From an uncultured Gemmatimonadota bacterium (GTDB lineage: Bacteria > Gemmatimonadota > Gemmatimonadetes > Gemmatimonadales > Gemmatimonadaceae): a DNA stretch of 35,154 nt. Position 1 is the stretch's first letter. The number at the start of each line of letters is the position of its first letter. Positions 16,786 to 24,039 of the stretch are shown here, piece after piece. A program made the position numbers and the translations under genes. A model generated the notes under the pieces. It did no database searches, was not told where the DNA came from, and worked only from the letters and a program-made list of their open reading frames with translations. Location: contig CADEDA010000026.1 of NCBI GenBank assembly GCA_902825965.1, forward strand, positions 1-35,154. The letters are read 5' to 3'.

Positions 16786-18045
16786 CTACGGGATGCGCTC
16801 TGAGTCCAAGTCCGACTGAGTGCAGCTGCGTCCGTCAGTATTGTCATAGGTCCGCGCGGCGTTCACGCGAAGCGCGTTAAATCGCACGGTGACATATGAG
16901 TCTGCGCCGGGGCGCAGGCGAAACGGGACGGCGATGTCCTTATCGAGCACGATTCGTCTCGAGCCGCATTGGAACTCCTCCAACAGAACCTGAAGCCTTC
17001 CTGCGTGAGTCTTGTACGGAACTCCCCAGCCATCGGGCTGACTTCCGTGCTCGAAGCTCGATATCCATTTGTTCCGTGCGAGTCGGAAGCCATGACGACC
17101 GGTTAGGTAGCGTTGTCGCGCCTCATCCCAGACTCTAACGAATACGCGTCCAGCAACGGAGTCTGGCAGCGTGTCGCGTACTCGGACGCGCGGAGGAGGT
17201 GGCAGCGGAAGGTGTCCCGCATCCTGAGACTCGCGCACCATGCTGAAAGTCCCGTCCGCTCCACAGCAGTAGGCGCGTTGAATCCACGTCCCGTCGATCG
17301 TGTCACCGTGCAGACGCCCCGCAAGCGATAGGCCGCCGTGCGATATGCGCGGCACGAAGTCGATGTGTACGGAATCGCCGTGGAAGATCACGGCTTCCGT
17401 CTCGCGAGCGAAGAGCGAGTCGACGCTGCCAAACACTGTTGTTGATACATCGCTTGCGATCTGTGAGCCGAAGAACGGCGCGAGATCAACCCAATGCAGA
17501 CCGCTCACTGCCGAGACCTGATCGTCACGTGCGCCGCGCGCCTCAAAGGGACTGGGGTAAGTCCGGCTTAGCGCGACAACGCCGACGGCGGTACGCGCAG
17601 TCGGTTTCTGGTCGCTGCCCGCGGAGTCGAGAGTGAGCACGATGCGCCAGCGACCGTCGAGCACACAACATGGGAGCGGCGCTCGACGCAGTCGTACCAG
17701 CACTTGAGTCTCTTGAGGCGGATGCACCGTCGCCTGAATCGAAGTCTGCACGTAGCCGCGCTTTGCAACTCGAAGACTTTGCGTTCCCGCTGGCACGTGA
17801 GGAACGTCGAACCGCCCCGTGGAGTCGGTGTCTCCTCCCGTGAACTCACCGAATACAGAGGCATCTCTCACAGGGAGGCCGGTCGCGTCGTCAACGACCA
17901 CTCCAACCACGCTCGCGGTGGTGTCGCGCAAGGCCGCTTGGTGCGCAAAGATTCGGTCAAGCTCGCGATCTCTAGCAGATCGTGCGCATCCGACAAGCGG
18001 CATCGTCAGGACGAGCGCAATCAGCGCGTTGTTGAGTATTCGCAC
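16786..18045 (-). CDS. Lipoprotein with carboxypeptidase-regulatory-like domain (cassette gene)
   Basis: A 419-residue protein from GTG 18045, preceded by an AGGA-type Shine-Dalgarno. The signal peptide ends in a lipobox (ALVLTMPLVGC), so it should be anchored in the envelope. Residues about 40-110 form a carboxypeptidase-regulatory-like beta domain (VVGVVVDDATGLPVRDASVF, then TDSTGRFDVPHVPAG and RVAKRGY). The remainder, with CCVLDGRWRIVLTLDSAG and CCGADGTFSM segments and a Pro-rich linker, belongs to no family I recognise. It is unusually long for an integron cassette. GC content is a little lower than in the flanking genes, as expected of cassette genes. Function is unknown. Confidence 0.75.
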   Translation of the reverse strand: MRILNNALIALVLTMPLVGCARSARDRELDRIFAHQAALRDTTASVVGVVVDDATGLPVRDASVFGEFTGGDTDSTGRFDVPHVPAGTQSLRVAKRGYVQTSIQATVHPPQETQVLVRLRRAPLPCCVLDGRWRIVLTLDSAGSDQKPTARTAVGVVALSRTYPSPFEARGARDDQVSAVSGLHWVDLAPFFGSQIASDVSTTVFGSVDSLFARETEAVIFHGDSVHIDFVPRISHGGLSLAGRLHGDTIDGTWIQRAYCCGADGTFSMVRESQDAGHLPLPPPPRVRVRDTLPDSVAGRVFVRVWDEARQRYLTGRHGFRLARNKWISSFEHGSQPDGWGVPYKTHAGRLQVLLEEFQCGSRRIVLDKDIAVPFRLRPGADSYVTVRFNALRVNAARTYDNTDGRSCTQSDLDSERIP

Positions 18046-18065
18046 TCTCGGAGTCCTGGCCGTGG

Positions 18066-18200
18066 GCCTAACGTGTGCTTCTGCTGCGAGCGCTCCCATA
18101 AGATGCGGTTGTGGGGCCGCTGCAGACCATCTGTACAGTAGAGCAGCGGCCCCACAACCGCTACCGCAACCGCGCTCGTCGGCAGCAAGCGTCGTTATGC
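18066..18200 (-). repeat. attC-like site 2
   Basis: Minus strand: core GCATAAC, end core GTTAGGC. The central stem 18105-18123 with 18143-18161 is 19 perfect base pairs around a 19-nt loop. The apical part of the stem (CCGCTGC/GCAGCGG) differs from site 1 (CCTCGGC/GCCGAGG) but keeps full pairing. It follows the gene at 18195-18812, whose TAA stop lies in the core. Confidence 0.83.
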
Positions 18201-18812
18201 GCCGCGCGCCTCAGCCCTCACGCGGTCCGCCTTCGACGTCACCGCAAACGCTGGGCTCGGGATTGGAGGTAGCGCAGGATACTCGGCGGGCGTCCACTCC
18301 TCCGTGTGGTCGACGACACCGCCTTCGTTCTTCAGCGCGCGCACCGCTTCTACGAGCATCTGCAGTGCGAAGCCGGCGTTGACGCGCAGCTCCCACTCGA
18401 GTTGATCAGGAGTGCGCAGAGGTGACTTCTTCATCTGCGGAAGAGACTCGTAGCTTGCCATCAAATGATGGTAGCGGCGGTAGAACTCGGAAATGGGCTG
18501 AATGGAGGGTGCGGCGAAGAAGCGCACTTCGCCTGCTAGGTACGCGAAGTAGAGCGGTGTGCGTGAAGGCACATAGCGGCTCGGCTCATCATCATGGAAG
18601 ATCTCGTTCAGCTGCTGCTCCAGTATGCGCATGTCCTGTAGGAGTGCGCTCGCGACAGTGCTCCGATGCCGCGCGCGTTCGCGCGCTTCGTCAGCTGCTC
18701 GTTCGGCGCGCTCGCGCTGAGCCTTCCGCAAGTCAAAGATGTATGTACCGCCCACGCCAAGAGCAGCGCCAAGAACGGTCAGTGCAGCGCCAGCCAGGAC
18801 GCTATCGGCCAC
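18195..18812 (-). CDS. Membrane-anchored protein of unknown function (cassette gene)
   Basis: A 205-residue protein from GTG 18812, with AGGA seven bases upstream. One N-terminal membrane helix (VLAGAALTVLGAALGVGGTY) is followed by a highly charged helix rich in Arg/Glu/Ala (residues 28-50), likely a coiled coil. A mostly helical cytoplasmic domain follows, with PSRTPLYFAYLAGEVRFFA, RYHHLMASYESLP and ELRVNAGFALQMLVEAVRAL. This 'one helix plus coiled coil plus helical domain' plan is common among small bacterial proteins of unknown function, some linked to phage defence; no family was identified. The stop TAA lies inside the attC-like core, typical of cassette genes. Confidence 0.75.
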   Translation of the reverse strand: MADSVLAGAALTVLGAALGVGGTYIFDLRKAQRERAERAADEARERARHRSTVASALLQDMRILEQQLNEIFHDDEPSRYVPSRTPLYFAYLAGEVRFFAAPSIQPISEFYRRYHHLMASYESLPQMKKSPLRTPDQLEWELRVNAGFALQMLVEAVRALKNEGGVVDHTEEWTPAEYPALPPIPSPAFAVTSKADRVRAEARGA

Positions 18813-18857
18813 GTGTTTGTCCTAGTCCGGTGAAGGACGACGATGTCAGTTCAGTGC

Positions 18858-18994
18858 GCATAACGTATGCTTCTGCTGCAAGCGCTCCCATAAAATGCGG
18901 TTGTGGGGCCCCAGCAGACCGTAGGCCAAAGATGAGGCTGGGGCCCCACAACCGCTACCGCACCTGCGCTTGTCGGCAGCAAGCGTCGTTATAC
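18858..18994 (-). repeat. attC-like site 3
   Basis: Minus strand: core GTATAAC, end core GTTATGC. The central stem 18897-18915 with 18937-18955 is 19 perfect base pairs around a 21-nt loop; its apex (CCCCAGC/GCTGGGG) again differs with pairing kept. In the outer arms GACAAGCGC faces GCGCTTG, where site 2 has GACGAGCGC and GCGCTCG: a compensatory G-C to A-T change. It follows the gene at 18989-19471. Confidence 0.83.
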
Positions 18995-19471
18995 GGCCCC
19001 GCGCCGATCGCTGACAAACTGTTTCAGCACCCGCACGCCGCCGGGCGCGGCGGGCCACAGGAGGAGGTGGTACTCGTCGCTGCCCTCGATGCCGAGGTCG
19101 TCGACCGTCTGCAAGCCGGCCATGCAGACGCGGACGCGATAGTGCGCGGGGGCTATGGCGATGCGTGCGGCATCCGGGAAGTAATCCGTACAGCCGGCAA
19201 CCACGAGCCGTGGGCCCGAGACCGTGAGGTCACATTCCACCACGTGATCCCATTGCTTGAGATCGAGACCGGGGGCGCGGTCCTCGATGCGCACCATCAC
19301 TGGAACGTCGCGATTGCGAACCGTGCCCACGCCGACGACGCCTGGGGCGACCGCAAGCAGGCGCCGCGTGGCATCTGGGCCCCACGCGTCGGACAGGTCG
19401 CCGCTGATCGCCTCGTCTTGGACGTAGAACTGATGGTAGTCGGCGAAGAGTGTGAAGCGATGAGCTGTCAT
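18989..19471 (-). CDS. Hypothetical protein (first cassette gene)
   Basis: A 160-residue soluble protein (MTAHRFTLFADYHQFYVQDE...) with segments DLTVSGPRLVVAGCTDYFPD, YRVRVCMAGL and EYHLLLWPAAP. No signal peptide or membrane helix is seen. The sequence resembles a widely scattered 'competence protein ComJ-like' or unnamed soluble family only in general style; I do not assign a family. ATG 19471 lies seven bases after the GTTATAC core on the minus strand, so translation may depend on an upstream leader. The frame is open upstream as far as 19684, but that would read through the recombination core. The TAA stop is inside attC-like site 3. Confidence 0.7.
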   Translation of the reverse strand: MTAHRFTLFADYHQFYVQDEAISGDLSDAWGPDATRRLLAVAPGVVGVGTVRNRDVPVMVRIEDRAPGLDLKQWDHVVECDLTVSGPRLVVAGCTDYFPDAARIAIAPAHYRVRVCMAGLQTVDDLGIEGSDEYHLLLWPAAPGGVRVLKQFVSDRRGAV

Positions 19472-19477
19472 CGGTCC

Positions 19478-19484
19478 GTATAAC
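19478..19484 (-). other. Cassette-array boundary core (possible attI or attC end)
   Basis: The minus strand reads GTTATAC, complementary to the GTATAAC core of attC-like site 3, so this is the 5' junction of the first cassette. The sequence beyond it (19485 onwards) shares only TAACGTGT with the attC-like sites and forms no long palindrome. It is therefore a candidate attI half or the scar of a lost integron platform. Confidence 0.5.
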
Positions 19485-20006
19485 GTGTATTGGACCGACC
19501 TATCTAACACCCGTCCCACGCTGTTACACAGGTCTGTATATCCCAATGTCCAGCGCGTACCACCCCCCCGCAAGACGTCGCAAACCGCCACCCCGCCCCG
19601 CCTTACGGTCAGCGCCCCCGATAGACCGGTCAGCATAACCTCGTCCGACAAAGCCGCGAGGCCATCGCATGGCGATACCAGCACGAACGGCCAACAGGGC
19701 GTCCCGTGCTGGCCGTTACCGTTCCCCGCGACTCCTTCACCGCGCCACAGAGTCGAAGCGGTCCGCGCGCGCCGCGTCGCGCGAGCTGTGCCGCCGCCGA
19801 CGGCACCGCGCGATCCTCAGCGTCGAGAAGCCGCTCTCCGTCACCGCGTTGTCCCTCTCGTTGCCCGCGCGCCACGCCCTGCACGTCCACCGGCCGGACC
19901 CCACGGTGTTTTGCAGTGACGCCGAAGTTCGCGTCAGCTCCGCGGGCGTCTGCCACCTGCCCGGCACAACGTGTCCACACACCCACTCAGGCGTACCCGG
20001 GGTCTC
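19485..20006. other. 522-bp region with no recognisable gene; two interlocked inverted repeats
   Basis: Open frames here give compositionally skewed proteins with no family resemblance, and I call no gene. The region separates the cassette array from the end of the ten-gene operon, so it would hold any array promoter and the operon terminator. Two 8-bp inverted repeats compete: 19678-19685 with 19705-19712 (CCAGCACG/CGTGCTGG) and 19686-19693 with 19710-19717 (AACGGCCA/TGGCCGTT). They overlap by three bases, so both cannot form fully. Confidence 0.5.
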
Positions 20007-20897
20007 CTACTCCTCTCGATCCGGCGGCACCGTCCCCGCAGCCCGCGCCTCCGCCTCGCGCCGCTCCTTCTCCTTCCGCTCCCGCAGCGCCCGCACGGCC
20101 GAGTAGAAGTCATCGTCGCGCTGCCGCCGCTCGGCTTGCTCGATGATCTCCGAGCGGAACGAACTCAGCCGACGCGCGCGGTCCATCGCGGTCGGGTTGC
20201 CCTGCAGGTTGTTCATCGGCAGCAACGCCAGCAGCGCCGTCGGGATCGCGAAGTCGCCCAACCGGATGAACTTCTGGTCCACGCCGTACTTCTTGCCGCC
20301 GCGCGAGAACGTCCAGTCGCCCGGCGCACGGCCAGGCTCGGCGGCGAAGCGGCGCAGCGAGTCGAGGTACTCGGTGGTCGTCGCGTTGAGCAGGATCTGC
20401 AGCGAGTCCGCGCGCGTGAGCGGGATGATCGGCGCCTGCACCACGTCGGAGTTGTAGGTCCACAGCCGCGGATCGTTGAACGATGGACGCAGCCCCTGCG
20501 CCGGTCCCCCACCACCGATCAGCGGTCCGGTGCCTCCGGGTGCGGCGCGTTCGCTCGTGGGCGCCGCGGCCGGCACACCACTGGGCACCTCACTGGGCGC
20601 CACCACCGGCGGCGCCGACTCGGCCGCCGGATTGCCCGTCACCGGGCGGTCATCGCCGCCATCGCGCGGCGCTTCGCGGCTCGGGCCGGTGCTGGGCGGG
20701 ACCACCGTGATGTAGCTGACGCGGTCCGGCATCACGGGACGGCCGCGATCGTCGCGCAGCAGCTCGAACGCCACCGGCACCACGAAGCTCGGCACGACGA
20801 TGAACATCACCAACAACTGCAGGAAGAACGCCGCCACCGACGCCTGCGGGTCGCCGCGGCGCGTCGGAAGGAGACGGATCCTCCGGGGCTGCTTCAC
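20007..20897 (-). CDS. Pro-rich single-pass membrane protein of unknown function
   Basis: A 296-residue protein from GTG 20897. A basic N-terminus (RRIRLLPTRRGD) leads into one membrane helix (SVAAFFLQLLVMFIVVPSFV). A Pro/Ala/Gly-rich linker of about 90 residues (roughly 65-150) follows, then a C-terminal domain with DSLQILLNATTTEYLDSL and KKYGVDQKFIRLGDFAIPTA segments and a strongly charged final helix. The layout recalls TonB-like periplasm-spanning proteins, but no TonB motif is visible. Its GTG overlaps the FAH stop by four bases (GTGA), so it is translationally coupled as the last gene of the long operon. Function is unknown. Confidence 0.75.
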   Translation of the reverse strand: MKQPRRIRLLPTRRGDPQASVAAFFLQLLVMFIVVPSFVVPVAFELLRDDRGRPVMPDRVSYITVVPPSTGPSREAPRDGGDDRPVTGNPAAESAPPVVAPSEVPSGVPAAAPTSERAAPGGTGPLIGGGGPAQGLRPSFNDPRLWTYNSDVVQAPIIPLTRADSLQILLNATTTEYLDSLRRFAAEPGRAPGDWTFSRGGKKYGVDQKFIRLGDFAIPTALLALLPMNNLQGNPTAMDRARRLSSFRSEIIEQAERRQRDDDFYSAVRALRERKEKERREAEARAAGTVPPDREE

Positions 20898-21508
20898 GCG
20901 TCAGCCACCACGGGGCTGCGCACACTGCTCCATCCCACCACCTCGACCTCCACGACGTCCCCCGCCTGCAATGGGCCTACCCCTTCAGGCGTGCCCGTGA
21001 TCACCACGTCCCCCGGCTCCAGCGTCATCGCACCCGAGATGAAGCTCAGGAGATCGGGGATCGCGAAGAGCATGTCCTTGCTCAGTCCCCGCTGCCGTAC
21101 CGAACCGTTTACCCGCGTGATCAGTTCGAGGCCGGCGAAATCCGGGGTCCCTTGCTTCTCGGGTCCCATGGGGCAGAACGTGTCGTAGCCCTTGGCCCGC
21201 CACCACTGCACGTCCGACTTCTGCAGGTCGCGGGCACTCACATCGTTCACGGCCACCACCCCGCGCACGCCCTGCGCTGCCTGCCCGGGCGTCGCCTTGC
21301 GGAGCGTGGAGCCGATCACCAGGCCGATCTCGCCCTCGAAGTCGATCCGCCCCACCCCGCCGGGCAGCACGATGGCCTCCCCGCTGGCCACCACGGAGGA
21401 CGGGGGCTTGAGGAAGACCACTGGCGTGGTCGGGACCTCGTTCCCTAGCTCCTTGGCGTGCTCGCGGTAGTTCCGGCCCACGCACACGATCTTCCCCGGG
21501 CGTCGCAT
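20894..21508 (-). CDS. Fumarylacetoacetate hydrolase (FAH) family protein, acylpyruvase-like
   Basis: A 204-residue protein comprising just the FAH catalytic domain (KIVCVGRNYREHAKELGN at the start). The metal site is in the DFEGEIGLVIG segment (E-x-E) with a later Asp in NDVSARDLQ, and TGTPEGVGPL closes the active site. This length fits the FAHD1/YcgM group, which hydrolyses acylpyruvates or decarboxylates oxaloacetate, rather than the longer tyrosine-pathway enzyme. The actual substrate is not determined. ATG 21508 begins eight bases after the DinG-fusion stop, and its stop overlaps the next gene's start. Confidence 0.92.
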   Translation of the reverse strand: MRRPGKIVCVGRNYREHAKELGNEVPTTPVVFLKPPSSVVASGEAIVLPGGVGRIDFEGEIGLVIGSTLRKATPGQAAQGVRGVVAVNDVSARDLQKSDVQWWRAKGYDTFCPMGPEKQGTPDFAGLELITRVNGSVRQRGLSKDMLFAIPDLLSFISGAMTLEPGDVVITGTPEGVGPLQAGDVVEVEVVGWSSVRSPVVADA

Positions 21509-21516
21509 GCCTGAAT

Positions 21517-24039
21517 CTACCCCGCGGGCCGGGTTTCGGCCTGCTCATAGAAGGCCTTGAGTTCCTGGCGGAGCATGGCCCACGGGCCCTGGATCCGGGC
21601 GGCCGGCGGCAACCCCTCGATGAGCCGCCGTCCGTACGCCTTGGTCACCACGCGCGGGTCGCAGATCACCACGGCCCCGCGGTCGTCGGCGGTGCGGATG
21701 AGCCGGCCGAAGCCCTGCTTGAGCCGGAGCGCGGCGTGCGGGATCATGTACTCCGCGAACGCATCGCGCCCGTCGGCCTCGATGGCCTCGCACTGCGCGG
21801 CGGTGATGGGTTCGGTAGGCACCCGGAACGGGATCTTCCCCAACAGCAGCCCACGCAGCGCCCGTCCCGGCACGTCCACGCCCTCCCAGAAGCTCGCGGT
21901 CCCCACGAGCACGGCGTCGCCGTGGTCGCGGAAGCGCCGGAGCAGGTCGTCGCGTGGTGCCTCCCCGTGCACCAGCAGCGGATGGGCAGCGGCCACCCCC
22001 TTCTCGCGCAACACCCGCGCCGCCTCCTTCACGTCGCGATGGCTGGTGAACAGCAGGAACACCCCGCCGCCCGAGTACGCGATCAGGTCCATCGCGGCGT
22101 CCATGGTCCGCCGGAAGTGTGCGGCCCCGTCGGCGTTGGGCGCCGGGAAGTCGCTGGGGATGGCCAGCATCGACTGCCGCGGGTAGTCGAACGGCGAGGC
22201 CAGCGAGGCGGTGAGCGGTTCGAGCTCCTCGTCGTCGAGTCCCAGCCGCTTGGTCATGAAGCTGAATCCGTCGCCCACGGCGAGTGTGGCGCTGGTGATG
22301 ACCGCGGTCTCCACACGACGGAACAGGTCCTCGCGGAGGATGGGCGCGAGGTCGAGCGGCACGGCGGTGGCCCCGACGTTGCGCTCGCTGCCACGCACCT
22401 CGAGCCAGCGCACGCGTGGTGCGCCCTCGCGGTCGGGCTTGAGCGCGGCGCGCAGGGCGTCGCCCGCGGTCTGCAATCGGCGCGCGACGCCGCGCACCTC
22501 GTTGAGCAGCGGTGCGAGTTCGTCGGCGCGCTTCTCGTCGGTCTCCAGGCGGTCGCGCACCATGCGGAGGCCGTCGCCGAGCAGCTCGACCTCCTTCAAG
22601 AGGTCATCGAGCGCGGCGCCAAGGCCGGCGCGCCAGATGGGATCCTCGTCGAACGCATCGGTGAGCCGCACCTGCGACTCACGACGGTCCCCCAGCCAGG
22701 TGCCGAGCAGGTCGCAGAGCTGCGCACTCTTCTCGCGCGCGGCATTGAGCGAGGGCACGAGGCGCGCGCGCACGAGGTCGAGGCTCGCCACGCTGAGGAG
22801 GTCGCTGCTCCGGCCGAGGGCGCGCTCGAGTGCCGGCAGCAGTCCCTTGCCCCGTCGCTCCAGGCGCGAGAACAGGCGGTCGAGCCCGCGGCGCGAGACG
22901 GTCTGCCCCAGGTGATCGGCGGCGGCGTCCTCCAGATGGTGCCCCTCGTCGATCACGAGGCGCTTGTACGCCGGGAGCACGGCGGCCTCGTCCCAGCGCT
23001 GCGAGGCGCGCCGCACCGCGAGGTCGGCCATCAGGAGATGGTGGTTGACCACGATCACATCGGCCTGCGCGGCCGCGCGACGCGCCTTGAACACGAAGCA
23101 GGCCTCGAAGTGCGGGCATTTGAGGCGGGTGCAGAGGTCGCCCTCGGCCGCCACCTCGTCCCACACCTCGCCCTTGGGCGGCGCCGGCAGGTCCGCCAGC
23201 GAGCCGTCCGTGGTCTTCTCGGCCCAGGCCTCGAGCATCGCGAGATCATCGGCCGCCCCATCGTCGAACAGTGCCGGGCCCTGCAGCCGCGCCTGCTCGA
23301 GGCGCTGGAGGCAGAGGTAGTTGCGCCAGCCCTTGAGCAGCGCAAAGCGCACCTTCTGGTCGCTGAGCGTGGCGCCGAGGAACGGGAGGTCCTTGCCGGT
23401 GAGCTGTTCCTGCAGCGTGATGGTGTTGGTGCTCACCACGGTGCGTTCGCCGCTCTCGTGCGCCCAGCGCAGTGCCGGCACGAGATAGCCGAGCGACTTG
23501 CCCACGCCGGTGCCGGCTTCGATGAGCCCCACACCACCGTGCGAGAACAACTGCGCGATGAGTCGCGTCATCTCGCGCTGGCTGGGGCGGTCCTCGTAGC
23601 GGCCCAGCTTGCGGGCGATCGGTCCCTCGGGGCCCAGCAGCGCCGCCACGTCGCCCGGCGCGAGTGCGCTCCGCTTGGGCGCAGCCGGCACCTCCACCAC
23701 CACGTACAGGTGCGAGGCCTCGTTGTTGATGATCGCGAAGCCGATGCCGTCGTCGTGCATCTTGGCGGCGACGGCGAGGTCCGCGTTGCTCGGCTCGAGC
23801 CAGCCGCTCGGATGGTTGTGCACGAGCAGTTCGCCGCGGTTGGCGAAGCCCGGCAGGGCGAGCACGGAGCTCACGTCGCCGCGGGCGGCCACCCGCGCCG
23901 TCTGCACCACGCCCTCGTCGTTGACCGTACACACGAAGCAGACCTCGCGGCCCCCGGCGAGCCGGATGGCGCTGCGGATCGCGTTGGCCGCCCCGGGTGC
24001 GAGGCGGCCGGTCTCCCCGTGGCCGACCTCGCCGCTCAC
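21517..24039 (-). CDS. JAMM metalloprotease domain fused to DinG/XPD-type DNA helicase
   Basis: An 840-residue protein from GTG 24039. Residues 15-120 form a JAMM/MPN-like domain with a complete metal motif: Glu32, then H74-x-H76-x7-S84-x2-D87 (HNHPSG as in RadC). Residues 150-835 are a superfamily 2 helicase of the DinG/XPD class. Walker A is EAGTGVGKS (Lys181), the DEAH-type box is DEGH (364-367), and four cysteines (243, 303, 308, 314) sit where XPD-type helicases bind an iron-sulfur cluster. Motif VI is in QGFGRLIRTADDRG. The helicase should unwind 5'-3' at damaged or structured DNA. The role of the JAMM part is unknown. GTGA overlaps with the upstream gene's stop. Confidence 0.9.
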   Translation of the reverse strand: MSGEVGHGETGRLAPGAANAIRSAIRLAGGREVCFVCTVNDEGVVQTARVAARGDVSSVLALPGFANRGELLVHNHPSGWLEPSNADLAVAAKMHDDGIGFAIINNEASHLYVVVEVPAAPKRSALAPGDVAALLGPEGPIARKLGRYEDRPSQREMTRLIAQLFSHGGVGLIEAGTGVGKSLGYLVPALRWAHESGERTVVSTNTITLQEQLTGKDLPFLGATLSDQKVRFALLKGWRNYLCLQRLEQARLQGPALFDDGAADDLAMLEAWAEKTTDGSLADLPAPPKGEVWDEVAAEGDLCTRLKCPHFEACFVFKARRAAAQADVIVVNHHLLMADLAVRRASQRWDEAAVLPAYKRLVIDEGHHLEDAAADHLGQTVSRRGLDRLFSRLERRGKGLLPALERALGRSSDLLSVASLDLVRARLVPSLNAAREKSAQLCDLLGTWLGDRRESQVRLTDAFDEDPIWRAGLGAALDDLLKEVELLGDGLRMVRDRLETDEKRADELAPLLNEVRGVARRLQTAGDALRAALKPDREGAPRVRWLEVRGSERNVGATAVPLDLAPILREDLFRRVETAVITSATLAVGDGFSFMTKRLGLDDEELEPLTASLASPFDYPRQSMLAIPSDFPAPNADGAAHFRRTMDAAMDLIAYSGGGVFLLFTSHRDVKEAARVLREKGVAAAHPLLVHGEAPRDDLLRRFRDHGDAVLVGTASFWEGVDVPGRALRGLLLGKIPFRVPTEPITAAQCEAIEADGRDAFAEYMIPHAALRLKQGFGRLIRTADDRGAVVICDPRVVTKAYGRRLIEGLPPAARIQGPWAMLRQELKAFYEQAETRPAG

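Larger units (their letters stand above)
16134..19484 (-). mobile_element. Integron gene-cassette array without integrase (CALIN-like)
   Basis: Three attC-like sites (16612-16747, 18066-18200, 18858-18994) and one bare core (19478-19484) delimit four minus-strand genes, each with its site 3' of the gene. Reading the minus strand, each complete cassette starts at G/TTRRRY and ends at the complementary core before its own site: TTATAC...GTATAA, TTATGC...GCATAA, TTAGGC...GCCTAA. This is the pattern left by integron integrase recombination. Two genes have their TAA stop inside the core. No tyrosine recombinase resembling IntI is present in the window. The fourth cassette (Clp N-domain) ends at TAGATAACACGC (minus strand), a possible truncated site next to the IS481 remnant. 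Confidence 0.82.

Noticed and set aside
16612-18994. CRISPR array from the three long repeats
   Set aside because: The copies are 1.45 kb and 0.8 kb apart with genes between them, about 136 bp long and palindromic. There are no short regular spacers and no cas genes.
16612-18994. The three repeats as MITE- or REP-type mobile repeats
   Set aside because: Complementary cores at the two ends of each complete cassette, stops inside the cores, and consistent gene orientation fit attC sites better. A genome-wide copy search could still overturn this.
18989-19684. The first cassette gene starting as far upstream as 19684
   Set aside because: This would place the GTTATAC recombination core inside the protein; ATG 19471 lies just after the core, as in other cassettes.
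19634-19722. A further attC site (GCATAAC ... CGTTACC)
   Set aside because: The ends look core-like, but the interior is not an end-to-end palindrome and shares no sequence with the three sites.
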